Below the pieces are notes generated by a model. The model saw only the letters and a program-made list of their open reading frames with translations. It did not search any database and had not been told where the DNA came from. Below, one piece after another: positions 42,004 to 49,355 of a stretch of DNA of 64,000 nucleotides (positions within the stretch are counted from its first letter, which is position 1; each line of letters opens with the position of its first letter). Source of the DNA: a virus; IMG/VR virus record IMGVR_UViG_3300047564_001181, positions 1-64,000 of that record. One strand, written 5' to 3'. The translations under genes were made by a program, and so were the position numbers.

Positions 42004-42148
42004 GAAAGGGTAGACTAGCAAAATATCCAACTGCACACAATAGCGTAACGGAATTCAGCCTTTTACGCTGTCGCTTATGTCCATAGACTCTAGCGAATGT
42101 CGGGATATCGGATTGTAACTACACCATCCTAAGATTGTCTACCCTTTC
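42004..42148 (-). ncRNA. Structured RNA between tRNA-Asn and thioredoxin
   Basis: A perfect 12-bp closing helix, GAAAGGGTAGAC (42004-42015) with GTCTACCCTTTC (42137-42148). Inside: ATATCC/GGATAT (42023-42028 with 42103-42108), AGCGTAA/TTACGCT (42042-42048 with 42063-42069) and TCGCT/AGCGA (42071-42075 with 42092-42096). The 5' end is 1 nt from the tRNA-Asn 3' end. Not a tRNA, tmRNA or RNase P pattern I know. Confidence 0.65.
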
Positions 42149-42149
42149 G

Positions 42150-42221
42150 CTGGAATGATAGGATTCGAACCTATAGCCCGCCGATTAACAGTCGGCTGCT
42201 CTGCCATTGAGCTACACTCCA
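42150..42221 (-). tRNA. tRNA-Asn (GTT)
   Basis: Acceptor TGGAGTG/CATTCCA (one G-T pair), TAGCTCAATGGCAGAGC D-arm, anticodon loop CTGTTAA with GTT, T-loop TTCGAAT, discriminator G. CCA not encoded. Confidence 0.93.
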
Positions 42222-42260
42222 AAAGTGGATAGGTGGATTGCTTTTTACCACCACGGATAA

Positions 42261-42363
42261 GCCAGCAATACATCTAAGTACCGCTTTCATCCGACCAGAC
42301 CTTTGTTCCGCTAAGAACAGAGACGCTAATCTCAGACCTGTGCTTTACTCTCCCCTTGCTGGC
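42261..42363 (-). ncRNA. Second structured RNA candidate between tRNAs
   Basis: Closing helix GCCAGCAA (42261-42268) with TTGCTGGC (42356-42363), 8 bp. Inside are two adjacent hairpins with the same 6-nt loop (plus-strand CGCTAA): TGTTC/GAACA (42304-42319) and GAGA/TCTC (42320-42333). Flanked by AGACC repeats. Confidence 0.5.
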
Positions 42364-42387
42364 AAAGAGATTCGTTCAGCCATATCC

Positions 42388-42409
42388 CAAATTCTTCGTC
42401 AAGAATTTG
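42388..42409 (-). terminator. Hairpin after tRNA-Thr
   Basis: CAAATTCTT-gacg-AAGAATTTG on the minus strand, 9 perfect pairs; no T-run, so it may be a processing signal instead. Confidence 0.45.
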
Positions 42410-42413
42410 TTTG

Positions 42414-42485
42414 AGCCTTCTATCCGATTTGAACGGATGACCCTCGCATTACAAGTGCGATGCTCTACCACTGAGCTAAGAAGGC
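42414..42485 (-). tRNA. tRNA-Thr (TGT)
   Basis: Acceptor GCCTTCT/AGAAGGC, TAGCTCAGTGGTAGAGC, anticodon loop CTTGTAA with TGT, T-loop TTCAAAT, discriminator T. CCA not encoded. Confidence 0.93.
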
Positions 42486-42532
42486 GAACTCCATAAAGCA
42501 AATATACCCTATGGAGAACGATTTGTCAAGAG

Positions 42533-43327
42533 TTACTTGACTTTATTTGCAAGTTTTTTAAACTCTGCGAATGTCTTTGGACCAACTACAGCATCAGCAG
42601 TTCCAAACTTTGGATTTGCTTTTTGCCAAGCAACTACTGCTTTTCTAGTTACAGGACCATACTGACCATCTACTGCTTTACCAGTAAATCCAAGAGCCTT
42701 CTGAATAACCTTAATGTATTCTCCAACCTCGCCTGGCTGAATTGGGTCATTTGGATATGCTGCTGGGTCATGTGGCTTTTCAGCCTTTGGCTTAATTGCC
42801 TTTACTGGACCTGGGAACTTAGGACGACCAAAGCCAACAATGCTGACCTGAACGCCCTTCTTGTTCTTTTTGTATCCACGAATCTTCTTTAGAACCATAC
42901 CACCATTTCTTTGGTCTCCAGTAACACCAGCAGTGTTACCTTCAACAGTAGTTACGGTTCCATCGCCATTGTCTTTAATAACAATACCGACATGAGAAAT
43001 CCTCTCAACGCCATCTCCAGGAAAATTGAAATAAGCGACATCTCCTGGTTGTGGCTTTGCATCATCTGCATCAGACCATGCTTTTGCCTTTTCAAATGCT
43101 GCTGCACCGTTAGGAGTATAGATTGTTGCTTTATCTCCAGGAAGTTTAAATCCTGCCTGATTTGCACACCAAATTACGAATGAACCACACCATGCAACAA
43201 AGTTAGCACCAGTGAATGCACCGTATTTAGTTTGATTATCTTTTGGACCTTCAACAACGCCGACTTCTTTGAGAGCAACCTCAACAAATTTTTCGGCAGT
43301 GCCAAGTTCCGCTGGTTTCTTAGCCAT
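42533..43327 (-). CDS. CHAP endolysin with peptidoglycan-binding domain
   Basis: 264 aa from ATG 43327 (AGAGGTAAA upstream). Residues 5-150: CHAP amidase/endopeptidase domain, catalytic Cys in FVAWCGSFVIWCANQAGF, His in ISHVGIVI, and GDVAYFNFPGDG before it. A Pro/Lys linker (about 165-195), then a PG_binding_1 domain (GEYIKVIQKALGFTGKAVDG, YGPVTRKAVVAWQKAN). No signal peptide, so export depends on a holin. It lies between tRNA genes, away from the holin-like genes at 28 kb. Confidence 0.93.
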   Translation of the reverse strand: MAKKPAELGTAEKFVEVALKEVGVVEGPKDNQTKYGAFTGANFVAWCGSFVIWCANQAGFKLPGDKATIYTPNGAAAFEKAKAWSDADDAKPQPGDVAYFNFPGDGVERISHVGIVIKDNGDGTVTTVEGNTAGVTGDQRNGGMVLKKIRGYKKNKKGVQVSIVGFGRPKFPGPVKAIKPKAEKPHDPAAYPNDPIQPGEVGEYIKVIQKALGFTGKAVDGQYGPVTRKAVVAWQKANPKFGTADAVVGPKTFAEFKKLANKVK

Positions 43328-43372
43328 ATATTTTTTACCTCTTCTAATTAGATTTGATAGCTTGGCTATCAG

Positions 43373-43445
43373 CACCCTATACGAGATTCGAACTCGTGGT
43401 CTCTTCCGTGAGAGGGAAGCGTCCTTACCGCTAGACCAATAGGGC
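43373..43445 (-). tRNA. tRNA-Glu (CTC)
   Basis: Acceptor GCCCTAT/ATAGGGT (G-T at the end), D-arm TGGTCTAGCGGTAAGGA, anticodon loop CTCTCAC with CTC, T-loop TTCGAAT, discriminator G. CCA not encoded. GAG is the less usual Glu codon in AT-rich genomes. Confidence 0.93.
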
Positions 43446-43469
43446 TTGGATATAGATTATATCATTTAG

Positions 43470-43727
43470 TGGAGCATATGGGAATTGAACCCATGTCCAA
43501 ATAGTTTCTGTCTAAACGGAATTACAGCAATTTGTTTTTATTACGGTTTGTTTTTTCTTTTTGTTTTGCAACTTTCTGTTCCCAAGGAGTTGCCCCTCGG
43601 CACTGCTATGCAGCTAGTGCGAGAGCGTTTTGTGTTACGCCGTTTATTATTTTGTGTCGTTTTAGAAGTCTACACAACTTCTGCTGCCGTGTTAGATTTC
43701 GGCTATCTGTCGAAACCTGTATGCCCC
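43470..43727 (-). ncRNA. ssrA: tmRNA
   Basis: 258 nt. 5' end GGGGCAT with ACAGGTTTCGACAG and 3' end ATGCTCC plus A form a tRNA-like domain (7-bp acceptor with one G-T, T-arm ATGGG-TTCAATT-CCCAT). A pseudoknot (AGAAGT stem; TTGTGT pairing with ACACAA) precedes the tag frame at 43641-43606: GVTQNALALAA then TAG, with the resume codon most likely GGC, 10 nt after the pseudoknot. CCA is not encoded. It rescues stalled ribosomes. Its 5' end is 1 nt from the tRNA-Arg 3' end. Confidence 0.93.
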
Positions 43728-43728
43728 G

Positions 43729-43800
43729 CACCCCTGGCAGGATTCGAACCTGCGACCAATAGCTTAGAAGGCTACTGCTCTTCCACTGAGCTACAGAGGT
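43729..43800 (-). tRNA. tRNA-Arg (TCT)
   Basis: Acceptor ACCTCTG/CAGGGGT (one T-G pair), TAGCTCAGTGGAAGAGC, anticodon loop CTTCTAA with TCT, T-loop TTCGAAT, discriminator G. Decodes AGA, common in AT-rich phage genes. It must be cut from the same transcript as the tmRNA. Confidence 0.93.
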
Positions 43801-43806
43801 ATTCTA

Positions 43807-44040
43807 TTAATTCGATGCTGGGGAAGGCTTTGAATTAATAAACTCTCTATCGTCAATGATTTCAAATGCATATTCACGAATCTTTGCTTCGTGTTTGCTA
43901 AAGTGATGACCACAAAAATATAGGTCTCCAGTAATTCCATTTACCCATACAAATGCTTCAGCACTGCATGAGTCGCATCTGTCAGATGTTTTGGTCTGTC
44001 TCTGCTTAACTTCTTCTGTTTCTACTATTTCTGTTGTCAT
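43807..44040 (-). CDS. DUF7455-type zinc protein, leaderless
   Basis: 77 aa. RCDSCSAEAFVWVNGITGDL then YFCGHHFSKHEAKI: the CxxC...FCgHH pattern of a small actinobacterial zinc-finger family. The ATG at 44040 is 6 nt after TATAAT with TTGACA 18 bp before it, hence no leader. The RNA genes follow in the same direction and may share the transcript. Confidence 0.85.
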   Translation of the reverse strand: MTTEIVETEEVKQRQTKTSDRCDSCSAEAFVWVNGITGDLYFCGHHFSKHEAKIREYAFEIIDDREFINSKPSPASN

Positions 44041-44046
44041 AGGATA

Positions 44047-44076
44047 ATTATACCCTGTTTACCAGCATATTGTCAA
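44047..44076 (-). promoter_or_regulatory. Promoter of a leaderless gene (and perhaps of the RNA cluster)
   Basis: TTGACA (44076-44071), 18 bp, TATAAT (44052-44047), TATCCT, ATG 44040 on the minus strand. Confidence 0.85.
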
Positions 44077-44080
44077 GAGA

Positions 44081-44761
44081 TTAAAGAAATTTTTTAAGGT
44101 CAAATGGGGAATTGTCCCATTTCTTCATATTTTGAATTTGCTTCCATTTCTTAGTCGACCAAGAAAATCCTGCATCTCCACCCCATAAATCCCATGCAAC
44201 ACGACCAGGACTTGGGAAGCCATTTTCTCCAGAGTTAAATCCTTCTGCTTGTTTGTCAACTTCATGACGAGAAAAGAATGAATACATTCTTGCAACTGTT
44301 GAAGGTGAAAGATTTGTTCCATTTACAATTTGATTAGCACGAGCCAAACCAACTCTAGTTCCTCCACGCTTACCTTCAGACTTCCACTGCAAAGCTCTAC
44401 GGGCTGCAGATTTCATTCCATCTGTTGGTCTTAAATCAATGTCTGCTTTATAAACATTGTCAATCATGTCGTCATCCATATCATCTTCGTTATCCATAGA
44501 GTGACCTTCAAGTGTGTCTAGTCTTTCTGCATCATTATGCATCATACCAATGCTATATGGTGTTGGTAGCCACTGACCGTTTTCCTCTTCATAGATTCTT
44601 ACAGACATTGCTGGGTTATCTGGTGGCATAGACTCTAATGCGTACTGGTCTCCTGGAGTTCCAAGAGTTCCACCCTCAATCATAATATGCTCTACACGAC
44701 CATGAACAATACCAGCAGCAGTTCTGCCCATAACATAGTCGCCTTCTTTAATGTGTGCCAT
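44081..44761 (-). CDS. Conserved head-associated phage protein
   Basis: 226 aa. N-terminal tudor/KOW-like domain (KEGDYVMGRTAAGIVHGRVE). Middle acidic linker. C-terminal domain TRVGLARANQIVNGTNLSPS, MYSFFSRHEVDKQAEGF and FPSPGRVAWDLWGGDAG is a well-conserved actinobacteriophage module often fused to capsid or portal proteins. Lies next to the terminase, supporting a head-assembly role. Confidence 0.8.
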   Translation of the reverse strand: MAHIKEGDYVMGRTAAGIVHGRVEHIMIEGGTLGTPGDQYALESMPPDNPAMSVRIYEEENGQWLPTPYSIGMMHNDAERLDTLEGHSMDNEDDMDDDMIDNVYKADIDLRPTDGMKSAARRALQWKSEGKRGGTRVGLARANQIVNGTNLSPSTVARMYSFFSRHEVDKQAEGFNSGENGFPSPGRVAWDLWGGDAGFSWSTKKWKQIQNMKKWDNSPFDLKKFL

Positions 44762-44764
44762 ATC

Positions 44765-45130
44765 CTAATTATATCCTTCTTTTGCCTGTAATTCATTGAA
44801 CACCTGAATAAACAGAATAAACTCATCTTCCTCAAGCTCTTTTTTGGCTAATTCATGGTTCATACTCTTTTCATTTAGGGCTATATTCCAGTCTCCATCT
44901 ACATTGACAGGGTTCATTTCAATAAATCCCTTGTTCCAAATAGTGAATAAAATATCGTTTGTGATAGACTCGTGAACCTCTATGAACTCTGGCATATCCA
45001 TAAGCTCCTGTGAAAACTTATACAAAGGCTCTCCGTCTTCTGATATCCCCACAATAGTCAAATATCCCTCTTCTAGCATTACCCTTAAAATTTCTGTAAT
45101 GTCTTCTGGGGTAATTTCTTCCTCATCCAT
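44765..45130 (-). CDS. Hypothetical acidic protein
   Basis: 121 aa, strongly acidic. ITPEDITEILRVMLEEGYLT looks like a winged-helix start; then LYKFSQELMDMPEFIEVHES. 7 nt after the terminase stop. Role unknown. Confidence 0.6.
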   Translation of the reverse strand: MDEEEITPEDITEILRVMLEEGYLTIVGISEDGEPLYKFSQELMDMPEFIEVHESITNDILFTIWNKGFIEMNPVNVDGDWNIALNEKSMNHELAKKELEEDEFILFIQVFNELQAKEGYN

Positions 45131-45137
45131 ACTTCTC

Positions 45138-46922
45138 CTAAATCATTCCAATATTAATTAAATAATCTTTCATGTTATCTGGCATAGTTCTTTTAGGTGC
45201 ATAAATAACATTATTTTCTTCTTGCTCTAACCTATCTTGTCTACCAAGAGAAGCGTAGGTATGAATTTCAATCTCTCTCAACCCCGTGTTCTTGGGAGTT
45301 CCAGAGATTGCATTATATATAGAACCACACACAGCATCTGAAAGGTCTTTAGAACCTTTGCGTGGATGGTCTACTTTATCTCTAAGTATACGCAATTGTA
45401 CCAATTCTTCTTTAAGTAAGTCAATAGAAGGACCGATAATTCTTTCTTCTGATACCAACATTTTCATATCTTCATAGTGCTTTTTAGCAACGGAAAGGGT
45501 CTCAGTATTGATTCCATATGCTCTAAGTTCATTCATAATATCAAATGAATTCCATCGGTCAAAGGTTACTTTCTTTAACTTGAATCCACGATTTCTTAGT
45601 TCAAGGACATAGTTTTTAACATCTGTAAAGTTAACTGCTTTATCTGCTGTTGGTGTCCACCATCTAACAGCATCAACTACAACAACTGGAACTACAATAT
45701 CTACATCGTTAATTGTATGTGTCTTTACCCATTTCTCAACATGTGCAAGAGATACCGCACAGTGGTCGTGTTTTTGTGCAAGGTCAACATGTACAAAATA
45801 AACCTTATCTTCATCTGGGGTAAACCATTCTGCAAACTGCCCTTTGTCATCTACCGCAAATTGATTTTGATTGAAGCAAATATCAATCTTTTCCCTTGAA
45901 GGGAAGAATGCATCTACTGCATCTGGTGGCATACAGGCAAAGCGAGATAAAGCGTCTGTAGGGTTTGTTAAAAACTGAATCTTAAAGTCTGTAATCTTAC
46001 GAGTAGGGTTAACCTCCCATGTAGGTCTACGCAAAGCAAATACTTTTGGAACCTTGTAAGAAGTAATGTGGTCTTCTTCCCAGTGGATACTAAACCTATT
46101 CATTTCATCAAAGACATCTCCGTCTTCATCTATTACAAACTCATGCTCTCTAACTACAACATCTTTATCTGCAACAACGGCATTGTATCTTTGCTGAATA
46201 TAGTCATTCTTATATCGGGGAAATGAAAGAAGAATTAGCTTACCAAAGTCTGGGAAACGAGAGTCTACAGATGCACGATACATATCATAGATTGCACCTG
46301 CTGTTTTAGCTTGGTCATGCCCTGATGTACTGTCAATGGCAAAGCCAGAAATCTCATCGAGAATTACGCAGATAACATTGTAACCTTCAAATGCTTCTCT
46401 TTCTGAGTGACCAGAATAGCAATTTACATACTTGTCAAACTCAATAACATTTTGTTTTGGATTGTATTTTCCAGCAAACCATGGACAGTTATCAATACGC
46501 TTTTTAAAGTTATCGAAGAATACCCGCTTTGCTTGGTCAGCGTTGATAGCGATGTTGATGATATCAATTGAGTCTCCTGGTGGCTTTCCAAAGTATTTTG
46601 CAGGGTCTTTTAGGCACAGTAATAAATACACAATATAAGCAACAGCAATTGTTGACATATAGTCCTTACCAGAACCCTTGCCTAATTGAAGAATTACCTC
46701 GTTCATCGTCTGTTTCCAGCGTTTTAATCCAGCTTCTTCTCCATAAAGATGGATTAATGTTTCTTTTTTATAAATCTGAGACATAGCACGAATAGCCGTA
46801 TATTGATGTTCTGATAGTGGTGGTAGTCCAAGGTATTCTTTACTGGTTACAAACTCTTCAATAGTTACTGGTCTCTCTTCAAAATCCTCGCCACCGAGCA
46901 TATCCAGAATGTCATCAAACAT
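45138..46922 (-). CDS. terL: Terminase large subunit
   Basis: 594 aa. ATPase: LGKGSGKD Walker A (residues 80-87), a hydrophobic VICVILDEISGF Walker B near 180. RNase H-like nuclease: VYFVHVDLAQKHDHCAVSLA near 375, further acidic residues in VVVDAVRWWTP and KDLSDAVCGSIYNA near 545. Packages DNA into the head. Starts on the stop of the small-subunit gene (TAATG). Confidence 0.93.
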   Translation of the reverse strand: MFDDILDMLGGEDFEERPVTIEEFVTSKEYLGLPPLSEHQYTAIRAMSQIYKKETLIHLYGEEAGLKRWKQTMNEVILQLGKGSGKDYMSTIAVAYIVYLLLCLKDPAKYFGKPPGDSIDIINIAINADQAKRVFFDNFKKRIDNCPWFAGKYNPKQNVIEFDKYVNCYSGHSEREAFEGYNVICVILDEISGFAIDSTSGHDQAKTAGAIYDMYRASVDSRFPDFGKLILLSFPRYKNDYIQQRYNAVVADKDVVVREHEFVIDEDGDVFDEMNRFSIHWEEDHITSYKVPKVFALRRPTWEVNPTRKITDFKIQFLTNPTDALSRFACMPPDAVDAFFPSREKIDICFNQNQFAVDDKGQFAEWFTPDEDKVYFVHVDLAQKHDHCAVSLAHVEKWVKTHTINDVDIVVPVVVVDAVRWWTPTADKAVNFTDVKNYVLELRNRGFKLKKVTFDRWNSFDIMNELRAYGINTETLSVAKKHYEDMKMLVSEERIIGPSIDLLKEELVQLRILRDKVDHPRKGSKDLSDAVCGSIYNAISGTPKNTGLREIEIHTYASLGRQDRLEQEENNVIYAPKRTMPDNMKDYLINIGMI

Positions 46923-47437
46923 TAGAATGCCTCTGCTTTATCTGTCACTTCACTAAGTCTAGCCATAACCTTTGGCTTACAATGCTCACACTGAGATACA
47001 ACATCCCTAATAATTGACGCAAGAATCTGTTGCTTTTCTTCTGTAGCAATAATCTTTTCAGCCATCTCATTATTCTCAAGGACACCAGCCTTTTGAAGCA
47101 TATCAATTTGTTTTTGCTGAATATCTGCAACAAGTTTAACCGCAGCAGTTCTTTGTGCAAGATTAGATGTATTTGTTGCCTCTTCGATGATATCCCATGC
47201 CTCTTTAATTAGCATAGAATAGTGTTGGTCTGCTGCACCTAAAGCTTCTCGTGCTCGCATCTGAACTTGTCTGTCAGACTGAACGACTCCACGCCACTCA
47301 TTTAGATACTCAATCACATCTTTACGAGTAAAGCCTGTTATCTTTGCAATCTTTGTAGGGTCAGTATTGCCTTTTAAAAATTCATTTACGACAATATTAA
47401 TTCTTGCCCAGTGGTCTGCTAATTCTAAATCAGACAT
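46922..47437 (-). CDS. Terminase small subunit-like protein
   Basis: 171 aa. KGNTDPTKIAKITGFTRKDV then IEYLNEWRG is a helix-turn-helix; central helices AVKLVADIQQKQIDMLQKAG as in oligomeric small terminases; a CEHC pair near the C-terminus. Direct coupling to terL makes the call likely. Confidence 0.75.
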   Translation of the reverse strand: MSDLELADHWARINIVVNEFLKGNTDPTKIAKITGFTRKDVIEYLNEWRGVVQSDRQVQMRAREALGAADQHYSMLIKEAWDIIEEATNTSNLAQRTAAVKLVADIQQKQIDMLQKAGVLENNEMAEKIIATEEKQQILASIIRDVVSQCEHCKPKVMARLSEVTDKAEAF

Positions 47438-47708
47438 TCTTTTTCACATACTTTCTCTTTGGTTTTACAAGACACTTAAGTCTATCGATATAAAATGCCC
47501 GATATCCAGAGCGACTATAGCAATCAACCCACATAACATCTTTTTCTTTATGATGAACTACACGCTGGAAAATAAATTCCCCATGTTCACTTTTAATCTT
47601 AATCTTCATTCCTGGCTTAATTAAATCTTTTCCATGTTGATACTCATAAGATATTTCCCAGTTTGGATTAACATAAGGTTCTTTAGTGAACTTTTTCCTT
47701 CTAGACAT
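47430..47708 (-). CDS. Basic SH3-like phage protein
   Basis: 92 aa, Lys-rich. PNWEISYEYQHGKDLIKPGM then KIKIKSEHGEFIFQRVVHH: strand pattern of a KOW-like barrel, with WVDCYSRSGYRAF. Conserved in actinobacteriophages; unknown role. Overlaps the next gene by 8 nt. Confidence 0.65.
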   Translation of the reverse strand: MSRRKKFTKEPYVNPNWEISYEYQHGKDLIKPGMKIKIKSEHGEFIFQRVVHHKEKDVMWVDCYSRSGYRAFYIDRLKCLVKPKRKYVKKNV

Positions 47709-47884
47709 TATCCACCCGTACTATAAAATCCAGACCCCTTGAACTGAATTTGTGGAGCAGCAAAAGACCTGCTCATGGTATATCCACATTTTTCACAAAT
47801 GACAACATCGTCTCTTTCTTCTACAGTTCTCGATAAGTCTCTAGATAAATCACATTCTATACATGTATACTGGTAAGTAGGCAT
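47708..47884 (-). CDS. FmdB-type zinc-ribbon protein
   Basis: 58 aa. MPTYQYTCIECDLSRDLSRT, then VVICEKCGYTMSRSFAAPQI and QFKGSGFYSTGG. The order MP.Y.Y.C..C...C..C and the FKG.GFY.T end are those of FmdB-family regulatory zinc ribbons, full length. TAATG with the next gene. Confidence 0.85.
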   Translation of the reverse strand: MPTYQYTCIECDLSRDLSRTVEERDDVVICEKCGYTMSRSFAAPQIQFKGSGFYSTGG

Positions 47885-47896
47885 AAGATTATTATA

Positions 47897-48178
47897 TCAG
47901 TAGTTCCCTTCAAGACGCTTAATTTCGTCCTGAATGTAGAAGATAGCCTTTTTTAAGTCTTCAATATGTTTTTCTTCATTTTTTAGACCAGCTCTCCAAA
48001 GATATTTGATTGCATTTCCAATGTTGTAGTTTCGATGCCTCACAACTTGGATACATTCAATGCCACTTGGGTCACTTGTATAGTGCTGCGGATGGTTTAC
48101 CATGTCTGACACATACACTTCTGTGTATCTTTCTGGCTCAGCACCCTTCTGTGAATACCAATTTTTATATTCTTCCAT
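47897..48178 (-). CDS. DUF3310 protein
   Basis: 93 aa. MVNHPQHYTSDPSGIECIQV, NYNIGNAIKYLWRAGLKNEE, HIEDLKKAIFYIQDEIKRLE: complete DUF3310 pattern, common in tailed phages and sometimes called nucleotide-kinase-like. Starts on the stop of the glycosyltransferase gene. Confidence 0.9.
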   Translation of the reverse strand: MEEYKNWYSQKGAEPERYTEVYVSDMVNHPQHYTSDPSGIECIQVVRHRNYNIGNAIKYLWRAGLKNEEKHIEDLKKAIFYIQDEIKRLEGNY

Positions 48179-49206
48179 TATATTTTCCCTTCAATTTCTT
48201 TAAGTCTAGGTAGAGCGTACTTGGCAATAACATCTTCCCAATTCCACTCTTTGTGTATTTTGATTGCTTTTGTAGCAGATTCTTTAAACTCTTCTTCGTG
48301 GTTTTGATAAACCTCACGCATTAGTTTTTTAATAGAGTCTTTTCTAGCCATATAAACCTCGCCAAGATATGACTCTTTTAGGTATGATGGAATTCGTTCT
48401 GGAACTGGAACTAGGTCACTATCAATCTTATGTTTGATATCATCCTTGTACTCAGCCCATTCCCAAGTAGAGATTACTGGCATACCGCTTGCCATAGCTT
48501 CTAATGGCATCATTCCAAATCCTTCGCCCCATGATGGGTAAACTAGGCAGTGTGTATTGTGTAACATCTTAAGATAATCACTAAATGACAATGACTCTCT
48601 AATTGTAATAATATTCTTGTATAAAGTTTCTGGAGCAACTAAATTTCCATCTTTATCTGGAATTCTAATTGTGTGTCCCTGCGGATATGATTTAATCAGA
48701 AGTAGCACATCTTCGTTATCACCAAACTCTTCAATAAATGCTTCTACAGTTACTTGTCCACCTTTACGAATATAGGGTTCTCCTAAGTGTAGGAAAATAA
48801 ACTTTCCGTCCTGAAGTTTTCTTTTTGCAGGAATAAACTTTCCAGATACTCCATGCGGAACTACATAAACAGGATTGTTTACTTTAGCCCTATATACATC
48901 TGCAATCCAAGATGATGTTGCCCAAACCTCATCACCTTTATCTAAGCACTTAGCCCATCTCTCACAAAGCTCTGTAGTTTCATGTGCGGAGTACAAAACA
49001 TTGTAGGCATTTGCTAACAATATATGATGTTGAGGAACTGCAAATGAAATATTGATTACAGATTCTTGGCTTAATTTTTGAACATCGTATCCAGCTTCAT
49101 ACAGTTGATTGTATATACTATTACTTGCTGTAGCATAGCCACTATCATTAGTTGAATAGTCAGAGTACATGGTTGCACCAGTGACATTAATCTTTACTTT
49201 TTCCAT
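48178..49206 (-). CDS. GT4-type glycosyltransferase
   Basis: 342 aa. N-half INVTGATMYSDYSTNDSGYA; C-half FIFLHLGEPYIRKGGQVTVE and YPSWGEGFGMMPLEAMASGM with both Glu of EX7E. Close relative of the 2415-3359 product (which has Gln at the second Glu). Located between DUF3310 and a helix-turn-helix gene, far from the fibre genes. Confidence 0.9.
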   Translation of the reverse strand: MEKVKINVTGATMYSDYSTNDSGYATASNSIYNQLYEAGYDVQKLSQESVINISFAVPQHHILLANAYNVLYSAHETTELCERWAKCLDKGDEVWATSSWIADVYRAKVNNPVYVVPHGVSGKFIPAKRKLQDGKFIFLHLGEPYIRKGGQVTVEAFIEEFGDNEDVLLLIKSYPQGHTIRIPDKDGNLVAPETLYKNIITIRESLSFSDYLKMLHNTHCLVYPSWGEGFGMMPLEAMASGMPVISTWEWAEYKDDIKHKIDSDLVPVPERIPSYLKESYLGEVYMARKDSIKKLMREVYQNHEEEFKESATKAIKIHKEWNWEDVIAKYALPRLKEIEGKI

Positions 49207-49355
49207 GACCGTTGATTCCTAATCAATCCGTGCTTTTCGAGTGCTCTTTGGATAGTCATGTGACTAACACCAGCCTCTTCAGCCATCTCTTTGATGTTCT
49301 TTCTTTCGACTACATATCTTTTTTGTAGCCAAACTTTTGACTCATAAAGTTTCAC
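49194..49355 (-). CDS. Helix-turn-helix DNA-binding protein, GTG start
   Basis: 53 aa. Basic N-helix (KVWLQKRYVVERK), then IKEMAEEAGVSHMTIQRALE, a resolvase/LacI-like helix-turn-helix. GTG 49355 overlaps the last base of the RuvC-like gene. Not distinguishable by position from a regulator or a resolvase fragment. Confidence 0.65.
   Translation of the reverse strand: MKLYESKVWLQKRYVVERKNIKEMAEEAGVSHMTIQRALEKHGLIRNQRSWKK

Noticed and set aside
42261-42363. Additional tRNA between tRNA-Asn and tRNA-Thr
   Set aside because: No T-loop, no D-arm and no acceptor stem; the fold is different.
43485-43838. Plus-strand frames of 117 and 76 codons
   Set aside because: They lie across tmRNA and tRNA-Arg and contain a tRNA T-arm in translation; the RNA genes explain the sequence.
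49194-49355. Helix-turn-helix gene as an integrase or lysogeny repressor
   Set aside because: Only 53 residues, no catalytic domain, and there is no other sign of lysogeny (no integrase, attachment site or excisionase) in the window.
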